Positions 23,673 to 33,125 are shown, counted from the first letter of the stretch. The stretch is 64,000 bases of DNA from an uncultured Oscillospiraceae bacterium (GCA_944385405.1 CALWXB010000006.1:1-64000); one strand, 5' to 3'. Notes: a model not told the origin generated them from the letters alone. A program made the numbers and translations.

Positions 23673-25640
23673 TCAGGCCACGATCCGCCGGTAAGCCCGG
23701 GCCGTCAGGCCGTAGACCAGGGCATAGACGGCGCAGAACACCGCAAAGGTCCCTGCTGTGCACAGCGCGTAGCGGGCGGTGCTGGTGAGCTGGAACAGCG
23801 CCAGCAGCTTGGACACCATGGGATAGGCTGCCGCCGTGTGGATGCCGGCGGTGACCAGCGGCAGGAAGAACACCAGCAGGATCTGACTGTGGATGGAGGC
23901 GCGGATCTCCCGGTCTGTCATGCCCACCTGCCGCAGGATGGCATAGCGCCGCTGGTCCTCGTATCCCTCGGAGATCTGCTTGTAATAGATGATGAGGGCC
24001 GTGGCCAGCAGGAACAGCAGACCCAGGAAAACGCCCAGAAACAGGAATCCGCCGTACATGGCGTAGAGGTCGATGGCGTTGTCCTGGCGGCTGTTGACGG
24101 CGATGCCTTCCCCGGAGATCCCGTCGAGAAGCGCCCAGGACAGGTCCAGCTTTTCCGCTTCCGTGCTGTCCAGATCCATCTGGATCAGGAATTTTTCGGA
24201 GAAATGATCGCCGGAGGGCTGCGCCATGATGGATTCCACAACGCTCCGGTCCGCCACCACCAGCGTGACGGCCCCGTCTTCCTGGGAAACAAAGGCGCCG
24301 CCGTTTACCGGAAGATCCGCATCCAGCCGCCCCGCCACATGAAAGGGCAGGGACTCAATGTAAAAAGTCTCCGGCAGGTCAAGCCCGTCGGCATAGGCCA
24401 GCACCTGGTCTTCCTTCAGCGAAGTCACCTGACCGGTGCAGCGGGCAAAATCCTCCGCTGTGACCAGATACAGCCGGATCTCGGCGCCGCTCTCCCACTG
24501 GAGGGTGTTGCCGCTGTACCAGCACCGGCCCTCCGCCAGATCCAGCCAGCCAAAGTGAGACGCTGTCAGGCCGGACGCGTCCAGAGTCTCCTCCGCCTGT
24601 TCCAGGACATCTTCCGAGGCGGGCAGTTCCACATCCTCGCCGTAGCCGCTGAGATACTGGACCACCTGGATGTCGTAGGGGTACATCTGGTCCAGGGTCT
24701 CCTCGCAGCTGAGGTAGAGGGTGACGGTGGTGGACACGGTCACCAGCACCATGGTGGAGAGGATACAGATATTGGCCAGGCCCACGGCATTTTGCTTCAT
24801 CCGGTGCAAAAGCCCTGCCACGGCAGTGAAGTGCCGGGTCTGGTAGTAGTATCCCGGGTTTGCCCGCAGGGCCTTGAGCACTGCCACAGATCCGGCGGTG
24901 AACAGGCAGTAGGTGCCGATCATCACCAGCACCACCGCCAGGAAAAAGAGGACCAGGGCCTCTGTGGGATGCTGCACCTTCCAGGAGAGAAAGTAGCCGC
25001 CCCCCAGGGTCAGCAGGCCCAGTACCACCAGCAGCCGCCGGGTTCTGGGTTCCCGCTCTCCAAAAGACTCGCTGTGGAGAAGCTCCGCCGGACGGGCCCG
25101 TCCCACCCGAAAGAGGTTGCACACCAGTGTCAGGCCGAACAGGACTGCGAAGAGGGAGGCAGTGGCAAAGATGGCCGGCACGCTGACCTCAAAGCCGAAC
25201 TCCACCGGCAGGCGGGACAGCTGCAGCAGGAGCAGCAGCGTCAGCTTGCTCAGGAGGATGCCCACGGCGATTCCGCCCAGAATGGCTACCAGGGCGCAAT
25301 AAAGGGCCTCCCACAGGCACAGCAGGGCGATGTGGCGTTTTTCCAGCCCCAGGATGTTGTAAAGTCCCAGCTCCCGCTGCCGCCGCTTCATGACGAAGCT
25401 GTTGGCGTAGAGCAGCAGTACGATGGAAAAAAGCGCCACCACGATGCACCCAAGATACATCAGGCTCTGAAGATAGGCTGCGCCCCGCACCGAGTTCACA
25501 ATGTCGCTCTCCGTCAGGTAACGGAGGATGTAGAACATGGCGGCGGTGCCGCCGCAGGAGAGGAGATACGGCCCGTAGTACCGGCTGTTGCGCAGCAGGT
25601 TCACCAGGGCCAGCCGGGGAAAGAATCCGGATTTACGCAT
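23673..25640 (-). CDS. BceB-like peptide-antibiotic ABC permease (FtsX-type)
   Basis: 655 residues, the length of BceB/VraG/SalY permeases. About ten transmembrane segments; a long extracellular domain of ~200 residues lies between TM7 and TM8 (about 315-510), the part that in BceB binds the antibiotic-lipid complex. FtsX-type sequence surrounds the first segments (NSFVMKRRQRELGLYNILGLEKR). It forms a transporter with the ATPase whose gene it overlaps by 8 bp. In known systems this protects against peptide antibiotics such as bacitracin or lantibiotics by freeing lipid II-cycle targets, and the permease itself signals to the kinase. Confidence 0.9.
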   Translation of the reverse strand: MRKSGFFPRLALVNLLRNSRYYGPYLLSCGGTAAMFYILRYLTESDIVNSVRGAAYLQSLMYLGCIVVALFSIVLLLYANSFVMKRRQRELGLYNILGLEKRHIALLCLWEALYCALVAILGGIAVGILLSKLTLLLLLQLSRLPVEFGFEVSVPAIFATASLFAVLFGLTLVCNLFRVGRARPAELLHSESFGEREPRTRRLLVVLGLLTLGGGYFLSWKVQHPTEALVLFFLAVVLVMIGTYCLFTAGSVAVLKALRANPGYYYQTRHFTAVAGLLHRMKQNAVGLANICILSTMVLVTVSTTVTLYLSCEETLDQMYPYDIQVVQYLSGYGEDVELPASEDVLEQAEETLDASGLTASHFGWLDLAEGRCWYSGNTLQWESGAEIRLYLVTAEDFARCTGQVTSLKEDQVLAYADGLDLPETFYIESLPFHVAGRLDADLPVNGGAFVSQEDGAVTLVVADRSVVESIMAQPSGDHFSEKFLIQMDLDSTEAEKLDLSWALLDGISGEGIAVNSRQDNAIDLYAMYGGFLFLGVFLGLLFLLATALIIYYKQISEGYEDQRRYAILRQVGMTDREIRASIHSQILLVFFLPLVTAGIHTAAAYPMVSKLLALFQLTSTARYALCTAGTFAVFCAVYALVYGLTARAYRRIVA

Positions 25641-26400
25641 GGCTGCCGCCTCCCTCCGCCAGGACCGTCAGGGTGTCGGAGATGCGGCGGAACTGACTCT
25701 CCCGGCTCTCGCTGCCCCGGTAGAGCTGGTGGTACACCTCCCCGTCCCGGAGGAACAGCACACGTCCGGCGTGGCTGGCTGCCTTTACCGAATGGGTGAC
25801 CATCAGGATGGTCTGGCCTCCGGCGTTGATCTGACCGAACAGTTCCAGCAGGTTGTCCGAGGCCCGGGAGTCCAGCGCGCCGGTGGGCTCGTCCGCCAGG
25901 ATGATCTGGGGGTCCGTGATCAGGGCCCGGGCCACGGCGGCGCGCTGCTTTTGTCCGCCGGAGACCTCGTAAGGGTATTTTGTGAGAATATCCGTGATAC
26001 CCAGCTGCTGGGCGATGGGAGAGAGCTTTTCCCGCATGGCGGGATAGTCCTTTCCCGCCAGCACCAGGGGCAGGAAGATGTTGTCCTGGATGGAGAAGGT
26101 GTCCAGCAGATTGAAGTCCTGGAACACGAAGCCCAGATGGGACCGGCGGAAGGCCGCCAGGTCCCGCTCCCGGATGTCCGAGAGGGCTCTGCCGTTCAAA
26201 AAGACCTCGCCTGCGGTGGGCCGGTCCAGGGCCGCCAGGATGTTCAAGAGGGTGGTCTTGCCGGAGCCGGACTCCCCCATGATGGCCACGTACTCTCCCG
26301 GCTCCACGGAGAAATTCACATTGGAGAGTGCCTGGACGGGGCTGCCGCCGAAACGGGTGGTGTAGATTTTTTGAAGATGCTGTACTTCCAGCAGTGCCAT
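25633..26400 (-). CDS. BceA-like ABC transporter ATPase
   Basis: 255 residues. Walker A is GESGSGKTTLLN (about 39-50), signature VSGGQKQRAAVARAL, Walker B QIILADEPTGALD, and the H-loop His in LMVTHS. These are the motifs of the MacB/LolD/BceA group. It starts 107 bp after the kinase gene with its own regulatory region (BceR-type site) and overlaps the permease gene. It powers the Bce-type detoxification module. Confidence 0.93.
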   Translation of the reverse strand: MALLEVQHLQKIYTTRFGGSPVQALSNVNFSVEPGEYVAIMGESGSGKTTLLNILAALDRPTAGEVFLNGRALSDIRERDLAAFRRSHLGFVFQDFNLLDTFSIQDNIFLPLVLAGKDYPAMREKLSPIAQQLGITDILTKYPYEVSGGQKQRAAVARALITDPQIILADEPTGALDSRASDNLLELFGQINAGGQTILMVTHSVKAASHAGRVLFLRDGEVYHQLYRGSESRESQFRRISDTLTVLAEGGGSHA

Positions 26401-26489
26401 AGTATATGCCTCCTTGCTTGGGATGCTTTCAGGATAGCAGAGGAGCCGGGCTGTCCGCCATGGCCCTGGCTTACAGTCCGGCTCCGTAT

Positions 26490-26505
26490 CTTACAGTTTT
26501 GTAAG
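26490..26505. promoter_or_regulatory. BceR-type regulator binding site
   Basis: CTTACAGTTTTGTAAG is an inverted repeat that fits the TnACA-N4-TGTAA site described for BceR-like regulators. It lies in the 107-bp gap before the ATPase gene, about 90 bp from its start and upstream of a weak -10 (TATCCT on the minus strand). This would make the transporter inducible separately from the sensor pair. Confidence 0.7.
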
Positions 26506-26507
26506 GT

Positions 26508-27491
26508 TCACTCCATGGTCCGCCGTCTCCGGCTGAGGTCCAGCCGGGCCAGGGTGCCCTGCCCCGGCCGGGAGACGATGGTGAGACCGTGATTCAGCTT
26601 TTCCGTCACCCGCCGGCAGAGATACAGGCCGATGCCGGTGGATTTCTGCCCGGTGCGGCCGTTGTAGCCGGTGAAGCCCTTTTCAAAGATCCGGGGCAGA
26701 TCCTCCTCCCGGATGCCGATGCCGCTGTCTGCGATGACCAGGGTCTCCCCGTCTCCGTAGATCCGGACGGTACCACCGGCAGGGGTGTACTTCAGTGCGT
26801 TGGAGAGGAGCTGCTCCACCACGAAGGAGAGCCACTTGCCGTCGGTGAGCACCGTGCGGCCTGTCTCCCGGAGATCCAGGGCGATCCGCTTCAGGATGAA
26901 CAGCCGGGCGAATTTCCGCACCGCCTGGCGGATCAGGTCATCCAGGTCTGTGTCGCAAAAGATATAGTCGGTGGCGTCGCTGTCCAGCCGCAGATAACCC
27001 AGCACCATGTCCACGTACTGGCCGATCTTCAAAAGCTCTGCCTCCAGATGCTCCCTGGGCGGCGGGTCCTCCTGCAGGAGGAGCCCGGCGGCGGCCATGG
27101 GGGTCTTGATCTGGTGGGCCCAGAGGGTGTAGTAATCGGTCATGTCCTCCAGCTTGTCCCGCTCCCGGGCTAGAAGCCGGGTGCGGTGAGCCGCCACCGC
27201 CGTCAGCAGCGCCTGGTAGTCCGCCTCCAGCAGATCTCCGGCAGGGGAGAGGGGCAGCACCGGTTCCTCCGCCCGGTCCAGCAGCCGCCGCAGCTCCCGG
27301 TGCCGGGTACGAAAGCGCCGGAAGCCCAGGGCGAACAGGATCGCCCCCAGTGCCAGGCACAAAAGAGCGGCATAGCCCACCGCTTCCACCGGCAGATCAT
27401 ACAGGGAGAATACCGCTGCGAACACGGCGGCGATCCCCGCCAGCAGCACCAGCAGCTTCCGCTGCCGCTTCAGGTAAGCCAAAAGCACCAT
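26508..27491 (-). CDS. BceS-like intramembrane-sensing histidine kinase
   Basis: 327 residues. Two transmembrane segments close together (about 14-32 and 36-56) with almost no external loop: the intramembrane-sensing kinase layout. The phosphoacceptor is His126 in LWAHQIKTPMAA, the exact context seen in BceS and relatives. ATPase motifs are VVEQLLSNALKYT, ADSGIGI and STGIGLYLC. A GTG 6 bp earlier is possible, but GGAGGAG best serves the ATG at 27491. In this family the kinase has no sensor domain of its own and is switched by the BceAB transporter. Confidence 0.92.
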   Translation of the reverse strand: MVLLAYLKRQRKLLVLLAGIAAVFAAVFSLYDLPVEAVGYAALLCLALGAILFALGFRRFRTRHRELRRLLDRAEEPVLPLSPAGDLLEADYQALLTAVAAHRTRLLARERDKLEDMTDYYTLWAHQIKTPMAAAGLLLQEDPPPREHLEAELLKIGQYVDMVLGYLRLDSDATDYIFCDTDLDDLIRQAVRKFARLFILKRIALDLRETGRTVLTDGKWLSFVVEQLLSNALKYTPAGGTVRIYGDGETLVIADSGIGIREEDLPRIFEKGFTGYNGRTGQKSTGIGLYLCRRVTEKLNHGLTIVSRPGQGTLARLDLSRRRRTME

Positions 27492-27493
27492 GG

Positions 27494-28168
27494 TCACTCC
27501 TCCGCCAGATACCCCTCACCCTTGCGGGTGCGGATCAGGTCGGGCAGTCCCGCCGCCTCCAGCTTCCGACGCAGCCGGCCTACGTTGACGGTGAGGGTGT
27601 TCTCATCCACAAAGCTGTCGGATTCCCACAGCCGGGTCATCAGCGCCTCCCGGCTGACGGTCTGGCCCTTGCGCTCCAGGAGCATCTGCAGGATGCGGAA
27701 CTCGTTGCGGGTCAGCTCCACCCGCTGACCTGCGGCAGTAAGCGTGCCGTCGGAGACGTTCAGCACCGCCCCGCCGCACTGAAGGAGCCGGGCCGGCGGA
27801 CCGAAGTCATAGGCCCGGCGCAGCATGGCCTGGACCTTGGCGGAGAGCACCTGCAGATCGAAGGGTTTGGACAGGAGGTCGTCCCCGCCCAGCTGCATGG
27901 CCATGACGGTGTTGACGCTGTCTCCGGCGGAGGTCAGGAACAGGATGGGGACCTTGGAGATCCTGCGGATCTCCTGACACCAGTGGTAGCCGTTGAAAAA
28001 AGGCAGGGAGATGTCCAGCAGCACCAGCTGCGGGTCAAACGCGGCAAACTCCTGGAGCACCCGGTCGAAGGCCTGGGCGCAGCGGACCGTGTAGCCCCAG
28101 CCCTCCAGATGCCGGGCCACAGCGCCGGCGATGACTTCATCATCCTCCACGATAAAGATACGGTACAT
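27494..28168 (-). CDS. BceR-like response regulator
   Basis: 224 residues. The receiver domain has EDDE (8-11), Asp in LLDISLPFFNG, Thr in FLTSA and Lys in LSKPFD. The OmpR-type winged helix follows (LTRNEFRILQMLLERKG ... TLTVNVGRLRRKLE ... IRTRKGEGYLAEE). The start at 28168 has GGAGGTGG upstream. It is the first gene of the Bce module; it should bind the TnACA-N4-TGTAA site in front of the ATPase gene. Confidence 0.93.
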   Translation of the reverse strand: MYRIFIVEDDEVIAGAVARHLEGWGYTVRCAQAFDRVLQEFAAFDPQLVLLDISLPFFNGYHWCQEIRRISKVPILFLTSAGDSVNTVMAMQLGGDDLLSKPFDLQVLSAKVQAMLRRAYDFGPPARLLQCGGAVLNVSDGTLTAAGQRVELTRNEFRILQMLLERKGQTVSREALMTRLWESDSFVDENTLTVNVGRLRRKLEAAGLPDLIRTRKGEGYLAEE

Positions 28169-28192
28169 GGATCCACCTCCTCCATGGGGAAA

Positions 28193-28221
28193 AGCGTACC
28201 ATTCCCTTCTGCCGTTGTCAA
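28193..28221 (-). promoter_or_regulatory. Promoter of the Bce regulator-kinase genes
   Basis: On the minus strand: TTGACA (28221-28216), 17 bp, TACGCT (28198-28193), 25 bp before the regulator start. Confidence 0.6.
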
Positions 28222-28370
28222 TCGCGGCCTGTCCCGCGGCTCTGCAAGGCGAGGCAGCATCCCGGAGAACGGGGGGAGTTTTTTCTGCATCTCTGCAGGG
28301 ATGCCATCCATTTTCTGAAGCGCGGCCTGGGAAAAGCATGGAAAAATTTTCGGAATTCTTCCAGAAAAGA

Positions 28371-28400
28371 CTGTCAAAAGAGGCGGCGATGCGCTATACT
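28371..28400 (+). promoter_or_regulatory. Candidate glycogen synthase promoter
   Basis: CTGTCA (28371-28376), 18 bp, TATACT (28395-28400), about 100 bp before the start codon. The 330-bp gap between the Bce regulator and this gene otherwise shows no gene or RNA. Confidence 0.45.
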
Positions 28401-28498
28401 GTTGCCAATACCAGGGAGCCGTGCCCGCATTGTCTCCCCATTCGCCGCAGACGGCATGAGGACTGCACGATGCTCACAATAGGAAAGGAAGGTTCATT

Positions 28499-30571
28499 AT
28501 GGTACGAAAGAAAGCAGATCCCGCAAAGAAGAAAGCACCTGCAAAGAAAACCGGTGCCTCGACTGCGAAGAAAAAAACTGCTGCAGCGAAGTCCGCGCCT
28601 GTGGAGGAGATCGTTCCCGCTGTGGAGAAGGCTGTGCCTGCGGTGGAAGAGATCGTTCCCGCGGTGGAGAAGGCTGTGCCTGCGGTGGAAGAGATCGCTC
28701 CCGCTGTGGAGAAGGCTGTGCCTGCGGCGGAGGAACCCGCCCCTGCGGCGGAGGAACCCGCCCCCGCGGCGGAGGAGCCCGCCCCCGCGGCGGAGGAGCC
28801 CGCCCCCGCGGCGGAGGAACCCTCCCCCGCGGCGGAGGAACCCGCCCCCGCGGCGGAGGGACCCGCCCCCGCGGCGGAGGGACCCGTCCCCGCAGCGGAA
28901 GAGCCCGCTCCCGCAGCGGAGGAACCCGTCCCCGCAGCGGAAGAGCCCGCTCCCGCGGCAGAGGAACCCGCCCCCGCGGCGGAGGAGCCCGCCCCCGCGG
29001 CGGAGGAAGCCGTCCCCGTGGCGGAAGAGCCCGCGCCTGCGGCGGAGGAGCCCGCCGCAGAGGAGGCAACACCTGTTGTAGAGGAGGCTGCGCCTGTGTA
29101 TGAGCTGTCCAATCTGCCTCGCAGAAGCATTGCATTCATCGGCTCGGAGTGCCATCCCTTTGTCAAGACAGGCGGTCTGGGCGACGTGATGTATGCCCTG
29201 CCCCGGGAGCTGGTGCGCCTGAACTGCGACGTCCGGGTGATCCTGCCCCGTTATGCCTGCATTCCCCAGCAGTATCAGGACAAGATGGTCTACCGGGGCG
29301 AGTTCTACATGGATCTGGGCCGGACCGGCCGCAACTACTATGTGGGGATCATGGAGTACATCTGGGACGGCGTGGTGTACGACTTCATCGACAACCAGGA
29401 GTTCTTCTCCGACGGCAGACCCTATACCAATCTGGTGGATGACATCCCCAAGTACTGCTTCTTCAGCAAGGCCGCGCTGGCGGCGCTGAACTATATGGAC
29501 TGGATCCCCGATGTCATCCACTGCCACGACTGGCAGGCGGGCCTGGTGCCGGTGTACCTGCGCACGCTGTTCCGGGATACGCCGGTGGGGCGCGCCCGGT
29601 CCATCCTTACTATCCACAATCTCCGCTTCCAGGGCATCTACAACATCCCCACCATCCAGTACTGGTCCGGTCTGCCCGACGAGGTGTTCAACATGGGAGC
29701 GCTGCAGCAGAACTGGGTGGACGCCAATATGCTCAAGGGCGGTCTGGCCTACGCCGACCGCATCACCACGGTCAGCGGCACCTATGCCGGGGAGATCCAG
29801 ACGCCGGAGTACGGCGAGCATCTGGAGGACCATCTGCGCTATCACAACGGCAAGCTCAGAGGCATCGTCAACGGCATCGACTACGGCATGTGGAATCCGG
29901 AGACGGATCCCGCGCTGGCGGTGAATTACGGGCTGGGCAGCGTGCTGGACCACAAGATGGAAAACAAGCTGGCCCTCCAGAAGGAGCTGGGCCTGGAGGA
30001 GAATACGGGCAAGTTCGTCATCGGCCTGATCTCCCGCCTCACCAACCAGAAGGGCCTGGACCTGGTCAGCGCCATCATGCCCCAGGTGCTGGACGGCAAT
30101 ACCCAGGTGGTGGTGCTGGGCACCGGCGACAGGGAGTATGAGGATACGTTCCGCTACTACGAGAGCGCCTACCGGGGCACCTTCAGCGCCTGCATCCAGT
30201 ACGACGAGGCCCGGGCCCACCGCATCTATGCAGGCGCGGACGCGCTGCTGGTGCCGTCCCGCTTTGAGCCCTGCGGACTGACGCAGCTCAACGCCATGCA
30301 TTACGGTACGCTGCCCATCGTCCGGGAGACCGGCGGCCTGAAAGACACCGTGGAGCCCTACAACGACTTCAACGGCGAGGGCAACGGCTTCACCTTCGAC
30401 CGTTATGACGCGGGCCTGCTGCTGGATGCCATCAACCGCGCCAAGACCCTCTATTTCGCCAACCGTTATCACTGGGACGAGGTGGTCCAGCGCGACATGG
30501 CCAAGGACGTCTCCTGGCAGAACTCCGCCCGGCAGTACAAGGATCTCTACCTGGAGCTGACACCGTGGTGA
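28499..30571 (+). CDS. glgA: Glycogen synthase (GT5) with repeat-rich N-terminal extension
   Basis: 690 residues against ~480 for a normal bacterial GlgA. Residues 1-33 are Lys/Ala-rich ([14 protein letters not shown]), like histone H1 tails. Residues 35-181 are 21 heptads of the type VEKAVPA then AEEPAPA, and a degenerate tail runs to ~200. The catalytic domain (about 208-690) is complete: [10 protein letters not shown] (ADP-glucose loop), [20 protein letters not shown] and [20 protein letters not shown] with the C-terminal glucose-binding Glu. It adds ADP-glucose to alpha-1,4-glucan. The start has AGGAAAGGAAGG and the reading frame is continuous through the repeats, so the extension is probably translated. 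No other glycogen genes are nearby. Confidence 0.9.
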   Translation: MVRKKADPAKKKAPAKKTGASTAKKKTAAAKSAPVEEIVPAVEKAVPAVEEIVPAVEKAVPAVEEIAPAVEKAVPAAEEPAPAAEEPAPAAEEPAPAAEEPAPAAEEPSPAAEEPAPAAEGPAPAAEGPVPAAEEPAPAAEEPVPAAEEPAPAAEEPAPAAEEPAPAAEEAVPVAEEPAPAAEEPAAEEATPVVEEAAPVYELSNLPRRSIAFIGSECHPFVKTGGLGDVMYALPRELVRLNCDVRVILPRYACIPQQYQDKMVYRGEFYMDLGRTGRNYYVGIMEYIWDGVVYDFIDNQEFFSDGRPYTNLVDDIPKYCFFSKAALAALNYMDWIPDVIHCHDWQAGLVPVYLRTLFRDTPVGRARSILTIHNLRFQGIYNIPTIQYWSGLPDEVFNMGALQQNWVDANMLKGGLAYADRITTVSGTYAGEIQTPEYGEHLEDHLRYHNGKLRGIVNGIDYGMWNPETDPALAVNYGLGSVLDHKMENKLALQKELGLEENTGKFVIGLISRLTNQKGLDLVSAIMPQVLDGNTQVVVLGTGDREYEDTFRYYESAYRGTFSACIQYDEARAHRIYAGADALLVPSRFEPCGLTQLNAMHYGTLPIVRETGGLKDTVEPYNDFNGEGNGFTFDRYDAGLLLDAINRAKTLYFANRYHWDEVVQRDMAKDVSWQNSARQYKDLYLELTPW
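28601..29041 (+). repeat. 21-bp tandem repeats within glgA
   Basis: Twenty-one imperfect copies of a 21-bp unit (typical copy GCGGAGGAACCCGCCCCCGC plus one base) encode heptads [14 protein letters not shown] (first six) and AEEPAPA (later ones). The late copies are nearly identical in DNA, so copy number is likely to vary between strains by slippage without changing frame. Confidence 0.9.
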
Positions 30572-30603
30572 TCCTGGGGCATTCCCATTCATAAGCGAAC
30601 ACG

Positions 30604-30642
30604 GAAGCGGACAGGCGCCTTCGGCACCTGTCCGCTTCTTTC
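30604..30642 (+). terminator. Terminator after glgA
   Basis: GAAGCGGACAGG pairs with CCTGTCCGCTTC with a short apical stem-loop; CTTTCC follows. Confidence 0.65.
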
Positions 30643-30689
30643 CGCGCAGCGGCTGTTTGGAAAGGAGCCGGGCCGATCCTCATACCGCC

Positions 30690-30737
30690 TTGACAAGGAA
30701 ACTCTACAAGTATAGAATAATATTACTACAAATGTAG
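30690..30737 (+). promoter_or_regulatory. Promoter with BlaI-type operators (pair 1)
   Basis: TTGACA (30690-30695), 17 bp, TAGAAT (30713-30718). Two dyads overlap or follow it: CTACAAGTATAG (30704-30715) and CTACAAATGTAG (30726-30737). TACA/TGTA half-sites are the hallmark of BlaI/MecI operators, so the repressor gene just downstream is probably self-regulated. Confidence 0.8.
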
Positions 30738-30747
30738 AGGAAAGGAG

Positions 30748-31134
30748 ATGGAGAAAATGAAGGAGACCATCCGCCGTCTTCCGGATGCGGAGCTGGAGGT
30801 GATGCAGGCGGTTTGGGCCTGTCCGCCCCCGGCGGCCCGGGCGGACATCCAGGCGCGGCTGCAGGACACACATCCCATGGCCCTGACCACGCTGCTCACT
30901 GTGCTGACGCGTCTTGCGGAAAAGGGCTTCATCCGGATCGAAAAGACAGGCCGCAGTGCCCGGTATCTTCCGCTGATCTCTCGGCAGGACTACCTGGCCC
31001 AGCAGAGCGGGCGGTTCATCCGTCAGCTGTGCGGCGGGAGCCTCTCCGCCTTTGCCACGGCGCTGTGCGAGAGCGGACTGAGCCGGGAGGAGCTGGACGA
31101 GCTGCGGGAGCTGCTGGAAAAGGGGACGCTATGA
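30748..31134 (+). CDS. BlaI/MecI-family repressor (pair 1)
   Basis: 128 residues. A winged helix occupies the first ~80 residues (LPDAELEVMQAVWACPPPA ... LTTLLTVLTRLAEKGFIRIEK), followed by a helical dimerisation region (FATALCESGLSREELDELREL). In the family, signal-dependent cleavage by the partner protease releases DNA. Two in-frame starts are possible, 30748 and 30757; AAAGGAG lies at a better distance from the second. It overlaps the following protease-sensor gene by 4 bp (ATGA). No beta-lactamase or PBP2a gene is near, so the regulated function is something else. Confidence 0.9.
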   Translation: MEKMKETIRRLPDAELEVMQAVWACPPPAARADIQARLQDTHPMALTTLLTVLTRLAEKGFIRIEKTGRSARYLPLISRQDYLAQQSGRFIRQLCGGSLSAFATALCESGLSREELDELRELLEKGTL

Positions 31135-32975
31135 GTACGGCGGTTTTTATCAAAATGCTGATGGCCGGCGCGGTGAGCCTCGCCTTTGTCTGGGTGATGA
31201 TCTCCCGGCACGATGCCGAGGCCGACACGGGAGGCGGTCCGGAGGGACGGCAGCGCTATCTGCCCTATATCTCCGGGATGGTCCTGCCGCTGTATCTCCT
31301 GACCCTGATGGGACTGACGCTGGTTTCGGATGGGGGAGCAGCTGTGGGGCAGCTGGCTCTTTCCGCGTATTTCGGCATTTTTCTGCACATCGGCGTCTAT
31401 TACGCCCTCCTTTTGGCGCTGCTGCCGCTGCTGCGCCGGCGGTTCAGCGCCCGGGCCTGCGCGGTGCTCTGGATGATCCCCAATTACCTCTATTTCACGG
31501 AGCAGGCCCAACAGATAGAGCTTCCGGCGCCGCTTTTGGTGGTGCGGGCACCGGGGGATCTGGCCTGGATCCTGCTGGGCGTGTGGGCCGTGGGCGCTGC
31601 GGCGGTCCTGGTGTGGAAGATCGTGTCCCACCTGGTGTTCCGCCGCCGCATCCTGCGGCGCGCCGTGCCGGTGGCGGACCCGGCGGTGCTCTCCGTCTGG
31701 CAGGAGGAGCTGGAGCGGGCCCAGTTCCGCAAGCCCAGGTTCCGCCTGGTCACTTCTCCCGATGCGGCCACCCCGCTTTCCGTGGGCCTGTTTCCCCGGA
31801 AGATCCGGGTAGTGCTGCCGGAGCGGGCCTATTCCCGGGAGGAGCTGGCGCTGCTTTTCCGGCACGAGCTGATCCACATCGGCCGGGAGGACGCCTGGTC
31901 CAAGTTCTTCCTGGTGTTCTGCACGGCGATGTGCTGGTTCAATCCGCTGATGTGGATCGCCATGCGGAAAAGCGCGGATGATCTGGAGCTGAGCTGTGAC
32001 GAGACGGTGCTGATGGGCTGCGGGGAGGGCGTCCGCCGCCAGTACGCCCAGCTGCTGCTGCGGACGGCCGGTGACGAGCGGGGGTTCACTACCTGCCTGT
32101 CCGCCTCTGCCTCCGCACTGCGCTACCGGCTGAAAAACGTGATGAAGCCGGTGAGGAAGTGGTCCGGCGCGCTGCTGGTGGGACTGACTTTTTTCGCCCT
32201 GAGCATGAGCTGCGGATATGTGGCCATGGCCTACGGAGGCAGCACCGGCGGGGAGGCCATCTACCGCTGCCGGGATGCATCGGAATACCATCTGCGGGAG
32301 ATCTATCTGGCCGACGATCCCTATGATACGCTCTGGCTGTGCCCGGACGAGGAGGCGCTTTACGATTGCCTTGCGTCGCTGGAGCTGTGCCGGCTCACCG
32401 GCAGCTACGCCTATGAGGACGGCAGACGCTTTACCCTCCTGTATGACACGCCGGAGGGCCTGCAGGTGGTGGTGCTGCAGGATGAGACGGCGGAGATCGT
32501 CCCCCTGTACGATGGGGGCCGCTCCGAGCGGTACTACATTCCCGGGGGGATGGACTGGGCGGAGCTGGATGAGGTGATCATCGCCGGGCCGGCTCTCAAT
32601 CTCTCCTTCCGGGAGCCCATCTCCGGCGGGGACCATCGCATAGGCGCCACCCTCTGCCAGCTGACCGGCACCCGGGGATGGACTTCCGTTTCCCTCCTCT
32701 CAGAGTTTCCGCAGGAGGTCAATGGGGCGTTTGGATATGATGTCCAAGCGGTGACCCTGGATTTTTCCCGCCCGCTGGTTTCCGGTTTCCGTGTGGATGT
32801 ACAGCCTGAAAGCGGAGGCACCGGTTATTCGTTGTTCCAGTGGGAGCTGGACGATCCGTATGTGCTGCCCCTTGCGGATTTCCCCGCCCGCTACACAGTG
32901 TCTGCTATGCTGAAGGGGGAGCAGGGAGGCATTTACGACGCTGTGTTCCAGTTCGATTTTGGGGATGTGGACTGA
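31131..32975 (+). CDS. BlaR1-like M56 zinc protease/sensor (pair 1)
   Basis: 614 residues. Four transmembrane segments in the N-terminal 365 residues enclose a cytoplasmic zinc protease domain with HELIH (His245-Glu246-X2-His249) and SCDETVLMG. After the last membrane segment (about 343-363) come ~250 residues outside the cell. In BlaR1 this part is a beta-lactam-binding domain; here I see no SxxK/SDN/KTG set, so a different ligand is likely. It shares an operon with the BlaI-like gene and should cleave that repressor when triggered. Confidence 0.88.
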   Translation: MSTAVFIKMLMAGAVSLAFVWVMISRHDAEADTGGGPEGRQRYLPYISGMVLPLYLLTLMGLTLVSDGGAAVGQLALSAYFGIFLHIGVYYALLLALLPLLRRRFSARACAVLWMIPNYLYFTEQAQQIELPAPLLVVRAPGDLAWILLGVWAVGAAAVLVWKIVSHLVFRRRILRRAVPVADPAVLSVWQEELERAQFRKPRFRLVTSPDAATPLSVGLFPRKIRVVLPERAYSREELALLFRHELIHIGREDAWSKFFLVFCTAMCWFNPLMWIAMRKSADDLELSCDETVLMGCGEGVRRQYAQLLLRTAGDERGFTTCLSASASALRYRLKNVMKPVRKWSGALLVGLTFFALSMSCGYVAMAYGGSTGGEAIYRCRDASEYHLREIYLADDPYDTLWLCPDEEALYDCLASLELCRLTGSYAYEDGRRFTLLYDTPEGLQVVVLQDETAEIVPLYDGGRSERYYIPGGMDWAELDEVIIAGPALNLSFREPISGGDHRIGATLCQLTGTRGWTSVSLLSEFPQEVNGAFGYDVQAVTLDFSRPLVSGFRVDVQPESGGTGYSLFQWELDDPYVLPLADFPARYTVSAMLKGEQGGIYDAVFQFDFGDVD

Positions 32976-33040
32976 TGGGATCACAGCTCCATGACGAGTT
33001 CCATGCAGCCGCCTGTCGGAGCGTTCCGGCGGGATATGAG

Positions 33041-33111
33041 TAGACCGATCTGCTTGACAGATCGGTCTATTTATGATAGACTTCGGAAAAGGGTCTATTA
33101 TAGATAGACCT
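33041..33111 (+). promoter_or_regulatory. Promoter with repeated GGTCTAT operators (pair 2)
   Basis: TTGACA (33054-33059), 17 bp, TAGACT (33077-33082). Inverted repeats surround it: TAGACCGATCTG with its complement around the -35 (33041-33070), GGTCTAT...ATAGACT (33064-33082), and GGTCTATTATAGATAGACC (33092-33110). The motif differs from the TACA/TGTA boxes of pair 1, so the two repressors should not cross-bind. Confidence 0.7.
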
Positions 33112-33125
33112 GGAGGGAGGCTGCC

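Noticed and set aside
28601-29041. Possible CRISPR array or non-coding satellite
   Set aside because: The units are contiguous 21-bp copies without spacers and keep the reading frame of glgA.
28394-30592. 732-residue minus-strand frame opposite glycogen synthase, with RRGGG repeats
   Set aside because: The repeats are the antisense reading of the heptad tract; the sense frame has a complete GT5 enzyme and good start signals.
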